Shown here: piece after piece, positions 25,972-34,649 of the stretch | Numbering within the stretch: position 1 is the stretch's first letter | Layout of the letters: each line of letters starts with the position of its first letter | From: Prolixibacter denitrificans | GTDB taxonomy: Bacteria; Bacteroidota; Bacteroidia; Bacteroidales; Prolixibacteraceae | DNA length: 64,000 nt | Reading direction: 5' to 3' | Assembly (NCBI RefSeq): GCF_003014495.1 | Contig: NZ_PYGC01000009.1 | Location: 1-64,000 of the forward strand | The notes under the pieces: model-generated | What the model was told of the DNA's origin: nothing | Database searches by the model: none | What the model saw: only the letters and a program-made list of their open reading frames with translations | Made by a program: the position numbers and the translations under genes

Positions 25972-26550
25972 ATGATAAGAGAACGCATAACCGAAGCGCT
26001 GGACGTAAAACGTCGCATTCTGGAAAACGACGATTTAATTGCGAAGATTGAGCTCGTAGCAGCATTGATTACACGCACCTACCGGGAAGGAGGAAAAGTT
26101 CTTTTCTGCGGAAACGGTGGAAGTGCTGCTGATGCGCAACATTTGGCTGCAGAACTTTCCGGTCGTTTCTACCTCGACAGAGACCCTCTCGACGCCGAAG
26201 CCTGTCACGTCAACACATCGTTTCTTACAGCAGTTGCCAACGATTATGATTTTGAAACCGGCTATGCCCGTTATATCAAAGCAACCGGAAGAAAAGGAGA
26301 CGTGCTGGTTGGTATTTCAACGAGTGGAAACTCAGGCAACATTGTGAAAGCGATGGAAACTGCCCGAAACAAAGGGATGCATACCGTTGCGATGACCGGT
26401 GAAACAGGTGGAAAACTGAAAACGCTGGCCGATATACTGCTCAATGTTCCATCAACCGATACGCCCCGCATCCAGGAAGCTCACATCCTGATGGGACACA
26501 TTTTCTGCGAAATTGTAGAAAGTAACCTGTTTGGTCAACCAGACAATTAA
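25972..26550 (+). CDS. gmhA: Phosphoheptose isomerase (SIS domain)
   Basis: GmhA turns sedoheptulose 7-phosphate into D-glycero-D-manno-heptose 7-phosphate. 192 residues. LFCGNGGSAADAQHLAAELSGRF is the SIS-type phosphate loop with the GmhA-specific AADAQH. The zinc/active-site residues E and H appear in ELSGRF and IQEAHILMGHIFCEIVE. VGISTSGNSGNIVKA is the second SIS loop. Second enzyme gene of the operon, 20 bases after hddA. Confidence 0.95.
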   Translation: MIRERITEALDVKRRILENDDLIAKIELVAALITRTYREGGKVLFCGNGGSAADAQHLAAELSGRFYLDRDPLDAEACHVNTSFLTAVANDYDFETGYARYIKATGRKGDVLVGISTSGNSGNIVKAMETARNKGMHTVAMTGETGGKLKTLADILLNVPSTDTPRIQEAHILMGHIFCEIVESNLFGQPDN

Positions 26551-26601
26551 GCCATGTGTTATGCGTTAAAATAATGTATAACCGTTACACCAAACTAAGA
26601 A

Positions 26602-27312
26602 ATGAAAACCGTTGAAGCCATTATATTAGCCGGCGGGCTGGGTACCCGTCTCCAGGATGTTGTTTATGACATGCCCAAACCCATGGCCGCTATAAACGGC
26701 AAACCTTTCCTTTCCTATCTTTTAAATGAACTTTCGACACAAGGCATCGAGCGGGTTATTTTATCGGTAGGGTACAAATACAAAATGATTGAAGCATATT
26801 TCGGTCATCGGCACGCTGGGATGGAGATAGTATATGCCGTTGAGCCGGAGCCGCTGGGAACCGGAGGAGGCATCAAGCTGGCCCTGGAACAGGTAACCAG
26901 TGAGCGTGTTTTCCTTTTCAATGGAGATACGTTATTCAAAGTACCTCTGGCTGAAATGGAGAATTTCCATCTGAAGAAAAATTTCGATTTAACCCTGGCC
27001 GTGAAAGAATTGACCGACTTCGATCGTTATGGTCGTGTCGAAATTACAGAGGGGAAGATTCAGGCGTTTCACGAAAAGGAAAAAGTAGCGCAGGGATTTA
27101 TCAACGGAGGTGTTTACCTGATGGAAAAAGATATCCTGCAAAAAGGAAGTTATCCAGCCAAATTTTCCTTTGAAAAAGATTTCCTCGAAAAGCAAATCGG
27201 GCAGATTTCCTGCGGAGCTTTCCCGGCTAACGGATATTTTCTCGATATCGGGATACCGGAAACCTACGAGCAGGCACAGAATGATTTCCGCCGATTGGAA
27301 AGTGGCGAATAA
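26602..27312 (+). CDS. hddC: Heptose-1-phosphate guanylyltransferase-like nucleotidyltransferase
   Basis: Sugar-1-phosphate nucleotidyltransferase, 236 residues. N-terminal signature AIILAGGLGTRLQDVVYDMPKPMAAINGKPF and the metal-binding FLFNGDTLF are visible. The short length and its place after gmhA and hddA point to HddC, which makes GDP-D-glycero-alpha-D-manno-heptose, rather than the mannose-1-phosphate enzyme. The acceptor nucleotide cannot be proven from sequence. Last gene of the four-gene operon; no gmhB phosphatase is present between or beside them. Confidence 0.85.
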   Translation: MKTVEAIILAGGLGTRLQDVVYDMPKPMAAINGKPFLSYLLNELSTQGIERVILSVGYKYKMIEAYFGHRHAGMEIVYAVEPEPLGTGGGIKLALEQVTSERVFLFNGDTLFKVPLAEMENFHLKKNFDLTLAVKELTDFDRYGRVEITEGKIQAFHEKEKVAQGFINGGVYLMEKDILQKGSYPAKFSFEKDFLEKQIGQISCGAFPANGYFLDIGIPETYEQAQNDFRRLESGE

Positions 27313-27454
27313 CCCAAAATTCACGATCCCACAACCTGAAGTCAGAAACAAAACGAACTTTCGCAACGTTTCAACGAAAACAACCATTCGGCAACCACCC
27401 GGATTTGACATTTTGGCAAAACAATTGTGCATTCCTGATTCAGTCCTTCGCCTA

Positions 27455-27481
27455 TTGCGAAAGAAGATTGAATTATATTTC
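27455..27481 (+). promoter_or_regulatory. Candidate promoter of the rel gene
   Basis: TTG (27455-27457), 16-base spacer, TATATTTC (27474-27481), one mismatch to TAnnTTTG. Lies about 85 bases upstream of the rel ATG in a 253-base gap with no other content. Confidence 0.35.
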
Positions 27482-27565
27482 ACAGGGATGAAATATTTAA
27501 CCGGTAAAAAATTATTTTTACCAATTCGAAATAGCTGATTACAAAACATTTTAAACAGCAATTGA

Positions 27566-29755
27566 ATGGGTTTACAGACCGAAGCCGAAAAACGATACAT
27601 CCAGGACATCTTCGACGATTTGCTGAAATCGTTCAACCGTCCGCTGACCGACGAAGCGAAGGCGCTTATTGTAAAAGCCTTCAACTTCGCCAACAAGGCT
27701 CATTTGGGTGTGCGCAGAAAGTCTGGTGAACCCTATATCGTTCATCCCATCGCGGTAGCGAAAATTGTTACCAGCGAAATCGGCCTCGGCGCCAAATCAG
27801 CTACAGCCGCGATTCTCCACGATGTAGTGGAAGACACCGACTACTCGCTTCAAGATATCGAAAATATGTTTGGTGAGAAAGTAGCGAACCTCGTTGACGG
27901 TTTGACCAAGCTATCGGGAACCTTCGATTCCAAACAGGCCGTTAACTTCCGGAAGATGCTACTCACGCTTTCGGATGACGTACGCGTAATTCTGATCAAA
28001 CTGGCCGACCGGTTGCACAACATGCGCACCCTCGATTCGATGCCCCGGAACAAGCAGCTGAAAATTGCCGGTGAAACCTTGTACGTATTTGCTCCGCTGG
28101 CTCATCGTTTGGGACTTTACTCCATCAAAACAGAGCTGGAAGATCTGAGTCTCCGATACAAACATCCGGAAGCTTACCAGCAAATCGATTTGCAGCTGCA
28201 CAACCAGGAAGAGCGCATTAATTACCTGGTGCATGTGTTTGCCAAACCCATTCAAAAGAAATTATACGAGGAACATTTCGATTTCACCATCAGCGGGCGA
28301 CCGAAATCCATCTATTCCATTTGGAATAAGATGCAAAACAAGAAAGTCTCCTTCTCCGAAATCTACGACCTCCTCGCAATCCGCATCGTCTTTAAACCCA
28401 AACCCGGCCTGTCAGAGAAACGGCAGTGTTTCGATATCCTCTCCCTCATTACCGACATTTACAAGCCCAAGCCCGACCGTATTCGCGACTGGATTACCAT
28501 TCCCAAGGCAAACGGTTACGAAGCACTTCACGTCACCGTGATGGGGCCGGAAGGTCAATGGGTAGAGGTACAAATACGGACCGAACGGATGGATGAAATT
28601 GCCGAACGTGGTTTTGCTGCCCACTACAAATACAAGGGCGATAATTCCGCGGAAAGTGAGATAGACCGATGGCTCGAAAAAATCCGGGAGCTGCTTCAGA
28701 ACCCGGAATCCGATGCGCTCGACTTTCTCGATGAGTTCAAGCTCAATTTGTATTCGCAGGAAATCATCATCTTCACGCCGAAAGGCGATATGAAAATGAT
28801 GCCCAAGGATGCAACCGTTCTCGATTTTGCATACGACATCCATACCGAACTGGGAAACAAATGCATTGGGGCCAAGGTAAATCACCAATTGGTTCCTATG
28901 AGTCATGTGCTTAGTAGTGGCGACCAGGTCGAAATCCTTACTTCCGATAAGCAAAACCCGAAACCATCGTGGTTGGAAATTGCCGTTACCGCGCGAGCCA
29001 AGTCCAAAATCCGTGACTCCTTCAAACAAGAGCAACGCAAACACATCGAGAACGGACAAGAGATTTTGCGCGAAGAGCTGGGAAAATTAAACGTGCTACC
29101 CTCGGCCAATACCTTGAAAAAGCTGATTAATCACTTTGGCCTGCACACCAAAGAACAGCTGTATGCAGAAATCGGGATGGGGCTTTTGAAGCTCGAAAAG
29201 CTGGAAGAGATTCTGCAAAAGAAGTCGGAAAATAAGTTTGTCAAATTCTGGAAACTAACCTTTTCGTCAAAGAAAAAATCATCAGGTCCGGTTATCGATA
29301 AAAAGAAACCCTTCCTTCTGGAAGAAAATCCGGAGCAGAATAATTACATCCTGGCAACCGACTGCAACCCGATTCCCGGTGATGATGTGGTTGGCTACAT
29401 TGCCGACAGCGGAAATATTCTAATTCATAAAAAAACCTGTCCGGAAGCGATAAAACTGATGTCGAGCCAGGGAGACAATATTCTTGAGGCTAAATGGACC
29501 CGTTTTAAAGTTCTGTCCTATCTTTCCCACATTTACATCAGGGGATTCGACCGCCAGGGAATGGTGAACCAGATTACCAATGTGATTTCCAATGAATATG
29601 GAATCAATATGCGCTCCATAAATTTTGACACACATGATGGTGTTTTTGAAGGGAACCTTTATCTTTACGTCCATCATACAGAGGACCTGGATAACCTGCT
29701 TTCTAAGCTAAAAGAGATAAAGGGAATTGACTCGGTTGAAAGAAAGGAGCTTTGA
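27566..29755 (+). CDS. Bifunctional (p)ppGpp synthetase/hydrolase
   Basis: Long RSH protein, 729 residues, the stringent-response enzyme. HD hydrolase domain intact: H85-D86 and E89-D90 in LHDVVEDTD. Synthetase domain with GRPKSIYSIWNKM and ANGYEALHVTV. The RIRD motif at 305-308 corresponds to the RFKD of bifunctional Rel, not the acidic EFDD of mono-functional RelA. TGS domain about 385-445 (FTPKGDMKMMPKDATVLDFAY) and C-terminal ACT domain about 655-729. Both activities are therefore expected. Followed 82 bases later by a Fur-family gene on the same strand. Confidence 0.94.
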   Translation: MGLQTEAEKRYIQDIFDDLLKSFNRPLTDEAKALIVKAFNFANKAHLGVRRKSGEPYIVHPIAVAKIVTSEIGLGAKSATAAILHDVVEDTDYSLQDIENMFGEKVANLVDGLTKLSGTFDSKQAVNFRKMLLTLSDDVRVILIKLADRLHNMRTLDSMPRNKQLKIAGETLYVFAPLAHRLGLYSIKTELEDLSLRYKHPEAYQQIDLQLHNQEERINYLVHVFAKPIQKKLYEEHFDFTISGRPKSIYSIWNKMQNKKVSFSEIYDLLAIRIVFKPKPGLSEKRQCFDILSLITDIYKPKPDRIRDWITIPKANGYEALHVTVMGPEGQWVEVQIRTERMDEIAERGFAAHYKYKGDNSAESEIDRWLEKIRELLQNPESDALDFLDEFKLNLYSQEIIIFTPKGDMKMMPKDATVLDFAYDIHTELGNKCIGAKVNHQLVPMSHVLSSGDQVEILTSDKQNPKPSWLEIAVTARAKSKIRDSFKQEQRKHIENGQEILREELGKLNVLPSANTLKKLINHFGLHTKEQLYAEIGMGLLKLEKLEEILQKKSENKFVKFWKLTFSSKKKSSGPVIDKKKPFLLEENPEQNNYILATDCNPIPGDDVVGYIADSGNILIHKKTCPEAIKLMSSQGDNILEAKWTRFKVLSYLSHIYIRGFDRQGMVNQITNVISNEYGINMRSINFDTHDGVFEGNLYLYVHHTEDLDNLLSKLKEIKGIDSVERKEL

Positions 29756-29836
29756 TTTGAAAAATGACTCCAGAAATTTATACTTATTTGAATTAAATTT
29801 TATATTTTTACCTCTCTATTTAAACTTGGTTTAAGT

Positions 29837-30283
29837 ATGAATAATCCGCAGAAAACCAAAGAAACAGTAAAAAATATTTTTACGGAATACCTTGAGAAAA
29901 AGGGTCACCGTAAAACGCCTGAGAGGTTCGCAATTTTAGACGAGATTTACTCCCGGGAAGGACACTTTGACATCGAGTCGTTATACATCTCGATGAAGAA
30001 TAAGAACTACCGGGTGAGTCGTGCAACGCTCTACAATACGATCGAATTGCTTCTCGATTGTAAATTGGTGGTGAAACACCAGTTTGGTAAAAACATAGCA
30101 CAATTCGAGAAAACGTTTGCCTCTTCGCAACATGACCATTTGATTGATTTGAAAACAGGCGAAGTTCTGGAATTTTACGATCCGCGAATACGTGAGATAA
30201 TTGAAGAAGCTTGCAAAAATAACAATTTCAAGTTGTCTCACCACTCACTTTACCTGTACGGGGAGCGTATCGATAACGACTGA
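29837..30283 (+). CDS. Fur-family regulator lacking the CxxC zinc site
   Basis: Metal-responsive winged-helix regulator of Fur/PerR/Zur type, 148 residues. [27 protein letters not shown] and the recognition helix [13 protein letters not shown] are present. In classical Fur, the HDHxxCxxC segment follows; here it reads [18 protein letters not shown], so both cysteines are replaced (no cysteine pair elsewhere either). The histidine-rich site HHSLYLYGE remains. The structural zinc site is thus absent, though regulatory metal binding can remain. A terminator follows. Target genes cannot be named. Confidence 0.88.
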   Translation: MNNPQKTKETVKNIFTEYLEKKGHRKTPERFAILDEIYSREGHFDIESLYISMKNKNYRVSRATLYNTIELLLDCKLVVKHQFGKNIAQFEKTFASSQHDHLIDLKTGEVLEFYDPRIREIIEEACKNNNFKLSHHSLYLYGERIDND

Positions 30284-30320
30284 ATATATTGACGCAAATA
30301 GTTTTATTATCAATACCCGG

Positions 30321-30344
30321 TCCCGCCATTCGGCGGGATTTTTT
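30321..30344 (+). terminator. Terminator after the Fur-family gene
   Basis: TCCCGCC (30321-30327), ATTC loop, GGCGGGA (30332-30338), then six T's. Confidence 0.88.
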
Positions 30345-30512
30345 ATGCCCCCTCGGAAAAAAGTTGTAATTTTAGCCGTAATTTTCCAGCCGTCGACAGG
30401 CCGTACCGGCCAGCTACAATCACAGTAGCAAGTGGTTCTGAGTTAATTACATAGAATCTTAAATCAAAACCGGTTCCGCTAATCAGAGCCTGAATACTTA
30501 ACATTTTTGAAA

Positions 30513-31790
30513 ATGAAAGTAGACGTACTTCTAGGCCTTCAATGGGGTGACGAAGGTAAAGGAAAAGTTGTGGATGTACTCACCCCCCGTTACGATGTAA
30601 TCACTCGTTTTCAGGGAGGTCCCAACGCAGGTCACACCCTCGAATTTAACGACATCAAACACGTTTTACACACCATTCCTTCCGGAATATTTCGTGGCGA
30701 CAAGATTAACATCATCGGTAATGGTGTAGTTATTGACCCCTGTATTTTTAAGAAAGAGATTGATTCCCTGAAGGAAATAGGATTTGATATCACCGGAAAT
30801 TTATTCATTTCCAAAAAGGCACATCTAATTTTGCCGACACACCGACTGTTGGATGCAGCTTCGGAGGCAGCCAAAGGTGAAGGGAAAATTGGTTCCACTC
30901 TAAAAGGAATCGGACCGACCTATCGTGATAAGATTGGTCGGGAAGGACTTCGGGTAGGTGACATTCTCAGTAATTTTGAAGAAAAATACAAAGAACGTGT
31001 CAAACAGCACACGGACTTACTGAGCAACTATTATCACTACGACTACGAAGCCGAACTGGCCGAATACGAAAAAGTATGGTTCGAAGGCATCGAAACCCTG
31101 AAGCAGTTCCAGCTGATTGACAGTGAAAACTACGTCAACAATCTGTTGGCAACCGGAAAGACTGTGATTGCTGAAGGAGCGCAGGGAACGTTGCTGGATA
31201 TCGACTTTGGCTCCTATCCGTTTGTAACTTCGTCCAACACGGTTTGTGCCGGAGCGTGTACCGGACTGGGCATCGCTCCCAACAAAATCGGTGATGTGTT
31301 CGGTATTTTCAAAGCGTATTGCACCCGTGTAGGAATGGGACCATTCCCGACGGAATTGTTCAATGACGAAGGCCAGCAACTCCGCGACAAAGGAAATGAA
31401 TACGGTTCAACCACCGGTCGTCCGCGTCGCTGCGGATGGCTCGACCTGGTAGCACTAAAATATGCCATCATGATCAACGGTGTAACCGAATTGATTATGA
31501 TGAAAGCCGATGTGTTGGATGAGTTTGAAACCATCAAAGTTTGTACCGCTTACCGTATCGATGGAAAAGAAACGGATGAATTCCCATACGAACTGGATGA
31601 ACATGTCGAACCGGTTTTCACCGAATTGCCGGGATGGCATACCGAAATCAGTCATCTTACCCAGGAAGATCAGTTCCCGGATGAGCTGAAATCATACATC
31701 AGCTTCATCGAGGAACAGGTGGGCGTTCCCATCCGCATCGTATCGGTGGGGCCAAACAGAGCTGCAACCGTTATTCGAGAAATCGTTTAA
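30513..31790 (+). CDS. purA: Adenylosuccinate synthetase
   Basis: GTP-dependent enzyme joining IMP and aspartate in the AMP branch. The ATG at 30513 gives MKVDVLLGLQWGDEGKGKVVD with the P-loop-like GDEGKGK. A TTG two codons upstream is less likely. FQGGPNAGHT, VIAEGAQGTLLDIDFGSYPFVTSSNT and STTGRPRRCGWLD are typical. 425 residues. Preceded by the Fur gene terminator and 168 bases of noncoding DNA, so regulated on its own. Confidence 0.96.
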   Translation: MKVDVLLGLQWGDEGKGKVVDVLTPRYDVITRFQGGPNAGHTLEFNDIKHVLHTIPSGIFRGDKINIIGNGVVIDPCIFKKEIDSLKEIGFDITGNLFISKKAHLILPTHRLLDAASEAAKGEGKIGSTLKGIGPTYRDKIGREGLRVGDILSNFEEKYKERVKQHTDLLSNYYHYDYEAELAEYEKVWFEGIETLKQFQLIDSENYVNNLLATGKTVIAEGAQGTLLDIDFGSYPFVTSSNTVCAGACTGLGIAPNKIGDVFGIFKAYCTRVGMGPFPTELFNDEGQQLRDKGNEYGSTTGRPRRCGWLDLVALKYAIMINGVTELIMMKADVLDEFETIKVCTAYRIDGKETDEFPYELDEHVEPVFTELPGWHTEISHLTQEDQFPDELKSYISFIEEQVGVPIRIVSVGPNRAATVIREIV

Positions 31791-31808
31791 AATCTTTTAA
31801 TCCCCACA

Positions 31809-31836
31809 AATCCCGGTCATTTGGCCGGGATTTTCT
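31809..31836 (+). terminator. Terminator after purA
   Basis: AATCCCGG (31809-31816) pairs with CCGGGATT (31825-31832), followed by T's. Confidence 0.78.
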
Positions 31837-31966
31837 ATATCCTTCTTTCAATATTTCATAATCTGGAATGCATTTACATTACCATAAAATTATGGTAACT
31901 AAAAACCTATAAGACAACACTTCTCCTTCTCTGCCTTCAACCCTTGGAAAAATCTACATAATTAGC

Positions 31967-31994
31967 TTGTTTAGTCAATTTATCAGTATATTTA
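31967..31994 (+). promoter_or_regulatory. Candidate promoter of pncB
   Basis: TTG (31967-31969), 17-base spacer and TATATTTA (31987-31994), one base off TAnnTTTG, 26 bases before the pncB ATG. Confidence 0.4.
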
Positions 31995-32020
31995 AGGTTT
32001 AACATCCTCCACGACATATT

Positions 32021-33466
32021 ATGCAGACATTGAACGACCATTTGGGACTATATACCGACTTTTACGAACTCACCATGGCCCAGGGCTATTTTCTTTCCGG
32101 AAAGAAGGACGAACAGGTTACGTTCGACTATTTCTTCCGGACCAATCCTTACGAAGGAGGTTACCTGGTTTATGCCGGCTTAGGTGAAGTTTTAAGATTG
32201 CTGAAACATTTCAATTATTCCGATTCAGATATTGAATACCTGAAGGAAACCGGACTTCATCCTGATTTCATCGAGTACTTGAGAGATTTCCAATTCAATG
32301 GACGAATTATCTCCATGAAGGAAGGGGAAATCGTCTTTCCGGGCGAACCGATACTACGTGTTGAAGGAAATATTATCGAAGCACAGCTTATTGAAACGAT
32401 GCTGCTGAATCTGCTGAATTTTCAGTCGCTGGTAGCAACGAAAGCTTTCCGGATCAAACATGTTAGCAAAGCGAAAACATTTGTCGATTTTGGTCTGCGC
32501 CGGGCTCATGGACTGGGAGGTATCCACGCATCCCGGGCCGCTGTCATCGGCGGAGCATCAGCTACCTCCAACGTATTCGCTGGCAAAGCATTCAATATTC
32601 CGGTTTCCGGAACGCTGGCCCACAGCTGGATTCAAAGTTTCGAAGACGAACTGGAAGCGTTCCGCACATTTGCCGACATCCATCCTAAAAATACCGTTCT
32701 GCTGGTTGACACCTACGATACGCTAAAAAGTGGTGTCCCGAATGCCATCAAAGTGGCGAAGGAGATGGAAGCACGCGGAGAGAAAATGATAGGTATCCGG
32801 CTCGACAGTGGTGACCTTGCTTACCTGAGCAAACGAGCCCGAAAACAACTGGATGCAGCCGGACTTGAATACCTTCAGATATTCGCCTCCAACCAGCTCA
32901 ACGAGCACGTAGTTAAAAGTCTGGAAGAACAGGAAGCGCCCATAGACGCCTTTGGGATTGGAACCGAAATGGTGACCGGAAAGCCGGAAGCTGCCCTCGA
33001 TGGCGTATACAAACTGGCTGAGTGCAACGGTACTCCGCGAATGAAAATTTCGGAAAACATTGAAAAAGTAACCCTTCCGGGAAAGAAAGAAGTCTATCGT
33101 TACTACGATGAGGAAGGCTTTTTCTACCGCGATGGGATTTTACTGGCTGATGAAAATCCGAATGAAGCTGAATACATTTATCATCCGCATCATCCTGAAA
33201 AATATACACAGGTATCACATCTGAGAAGAGAGAAGCTGCAGCACGTTGTTTACGAAAATGGTGAACCAACTGAAGAACTGCCTTCGCTAATGGAAATCCG
33301 TGACTACCTGATGACTCGTGCAGCATTATTACCTTCAGAACACAAGCGTTTTATCAAAGCACACATCTACAAAGTTGGAATTTCGAAAAACTTGTATAAT
33401 TTAAGATGCGAGTTGATGAAAAAAGTGGATAGCAAACTCTGTCAGACCGAAATAAAACCGAATTAA
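32021..33466 (+). CDS. pncB: Nicotinate phosphoribosyltransferase
   Basis: NAD salvage enzyme that makes nicotinate mononucleotide from nicotinate and PRPP. 481 residues, the long form. DFYELTMAQGYF start, FVDFGLRRAHG and GGASATSNVFAGKAF, and VLLVDTYDTLKSG are typical. The phosphoribosyl site IGIRLDSGDL near residue 257 is intact. Its last base overlaps the ATG of the PLP enzyme gene (TAATG), so the two form an operon. Confidence 0.94.
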   Translation: MQTLNDHLGLYTDFYELTMAQGYFLSGKKDEQVTFDYFFRTNPYEGGYLVYAGLGEVLRLLKHFNYSDSDIEYLKETGLHPDFIEYLRDFQFNGRIISMKEGEIVFPGEPILRVEGNIIEAQLIETMLLNLLNFQSLVATKAFRIKHVSKAKTFVDFGLRRAHGLGGIHASRAAVIGGASATSNVFAGKAFNIPVSGTLAHSWIQSFEDELEAFRTFADIHPKNTVLLVDTYDTLKSGVPNAIKVAKEMEARGEKMIGIRLDSGDLAYLSKRARKQLDAAGLEYLQIFASNQLNEHVVKSLEEQEAPIDAFGIGTEMVTGKPEAALDGVYKLAECNGTPRMKISENIEKVTLPGKKEVYRYYDEEGFFYRDGILLADENPNEAEYIYHPHHPEKYTQVSHLRREKLQHVVYENGEPTEELPSLMEIRDYLMTRAALLPSEHKRFIKAHIYKVGISKNLYNLRCELMKKVDSKLCQTEIKPN

Positions 33467-34566
33467 TGGAAATCATTCGCCCGACTTTAGTATTGGACAA
33501 AAAGAAATGCCTGTCGAACATCGAATTTATGGCCAACAAGGCCGAAAAGCATAAACTCCGCTTCAGGCCACATTTTAAAACCCATGTTTCTGCAGAAATA
33601 GGCTCCTGGTTTCGGGAATATGGAGTCACTGCCATTACGGTATCCTCTGTGCAAATGGCTGAATATTTTGCAGAACAGGGATGGGATGATATCACCATTG
33701 CCTTTCCTGTCAATCCGCTTGAAATTGACAACATCAATGCATTAGCACAAAAGATTAAGCTCAATCTTGTTGTCGAGACTCATGAAATTCTGAAATTCCT
33801 CAATAATAAGCTGACATCCGTGGTCGATTTTTATGTGAAAATTGACACCGGGCACGGTCGTACAGGTATTGAAGCCGACCGCGAAGGGCAAATCGAAAAT
33901 CTGCTGGAATATGCTCTGCTGTATAAGGAAAATGTAAAATTCAAGGGATTTCTCTCTCATTCAGGTCATACCTACAAAACCAAAGCCCGCCATACCATAT
34001 ACAATATCCACTTCGATGCGCTGATGAAACTGAACCGTCTGAAAACAAAATTTTCCCCGGTATTCCCCGATTTGGAAATTTCCATCGGTGATACTCCTTC
34101 GTGCAGCATTAGCGATGATTTCCGTGGCGTTGACGAAATCCGGCCCGGCAATTTTGTATTCTACGATTTGATGCAACAGCAACTCAGCGCATGTGAATAC
34201 GACCAAATTGCCATTCGGATGGTTTGCCCTGTCGTATCCAAAAATCAATCACGAAATGAAGTGGTCATCCATGGTGGAGCCGTTCATTTTTCGAAAGATT
34301 ACATCATGAATATCGATGGTAAAAAACTGTACGGACGCATCGTCAGGAGAGATGGCAACAAACGCATTCTTTTGAACGAAATGAATTACCTGCACGATTT
34401 GTCGCAGGAACATGGAATATTGAAGGTTTCGCCGCAGGAATTCAACAAATTCAAAATTGGCGACCTCGTCGAAATTCTCCCGGTCCATGCCTGCCTGACA
34501 GCGCACGCAATGGGTTATTACCTGACGGATGAAGGCGAGATTATCGAAACCATGCCCCGGCACTGA
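33466..34566 (+). CDS. DSD1/D-threonine aldolase-like PLP enzyme
   Basis: Fold-type III PLP protein (alanine racemase N-terminal domain plus DSD1 C-terminal domain), 366 residues. PLP lysine lies in FRPHFKTHVSAE (residue about 44). VKIDTGHGRTGI and SIGDTPSC match the family. The C-terminal HAC near 345 in VHACLTAHAMGYY provides the metal-binding H-x-C of D-serine dehydratase and D-threonine aldolase. Acts on a D-beta-hydroxy amino acid by family; which one is not decided by sequence. Coupled to pncB by one-base overlap, an unexplained pairing. Confidence 0.85.
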   Translation: MEIIRPTLVLDKKKCLSNIEFMANKAEKHKLRFRPHFKTHVSAEIGSWFREYGVTAITVSSVQMAEYFAEQGWDDITIAFPVNPLEIDNINALAQKIKLNLVVETHEILKFLNNKLTSVVDFYVKIDTGHGRTGIEADREGQIENLLEYALLYKENVKFKGFLSHSGHTYKTKARHTIYNIHFDALMKLNRLKTKFSPVFPDLEISIGDTPSCSISDDFRGVDEIRPGNFVFYDLMQQQLSACEYDQIAIRMVCPVVSKNQSRNEVVIHGGAVHFSKDYIMNIDGKKLYGRIVRRDGNKRILLNEMNYLHDLSQEHGILKVSPQEFNKFKIGDLVEILPVHACLTAHAMGYYLTDEGEIIETMPRH

Positions 34567-34592
34567 TAAAATACTACAAAACAGATAACAAG

Positions 34593-34626
34593 AAAAAAGC
34601 TTTCCCGTTAGAGGAAAGCTTTTTTT
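34593..34626. terminator. Bidirectional terminator (PLP enzyme / pepD)
   Basis: AAAAAGCTTTCC (34594-34605) pairs with GGAAAGCTTTTT (34613-34624) between converging genes. Confidence 0.88.
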
Positions 34627-34649
34627 AATGCTTGTAAGGAATTAATCCT

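Noticed and set aside
27313-27538. Small plus-strand ORF continuing past hddC
   Set aside because: It shifts frame relative to hddC and has no conserved start; the gap appears to be noncoding with a promoter.
26989-27696. 235-codon minus-strand ORF across hddC and the rel start
   Set aside because: It spans two good genes and the intergenic promoter, with cysteine/phenylalanine-rich shadow composition.
28412-29059. 215-codon minus-strand ORF inside rel
   Set aside because: Antisense to the conserved synthetase and TGS domains.
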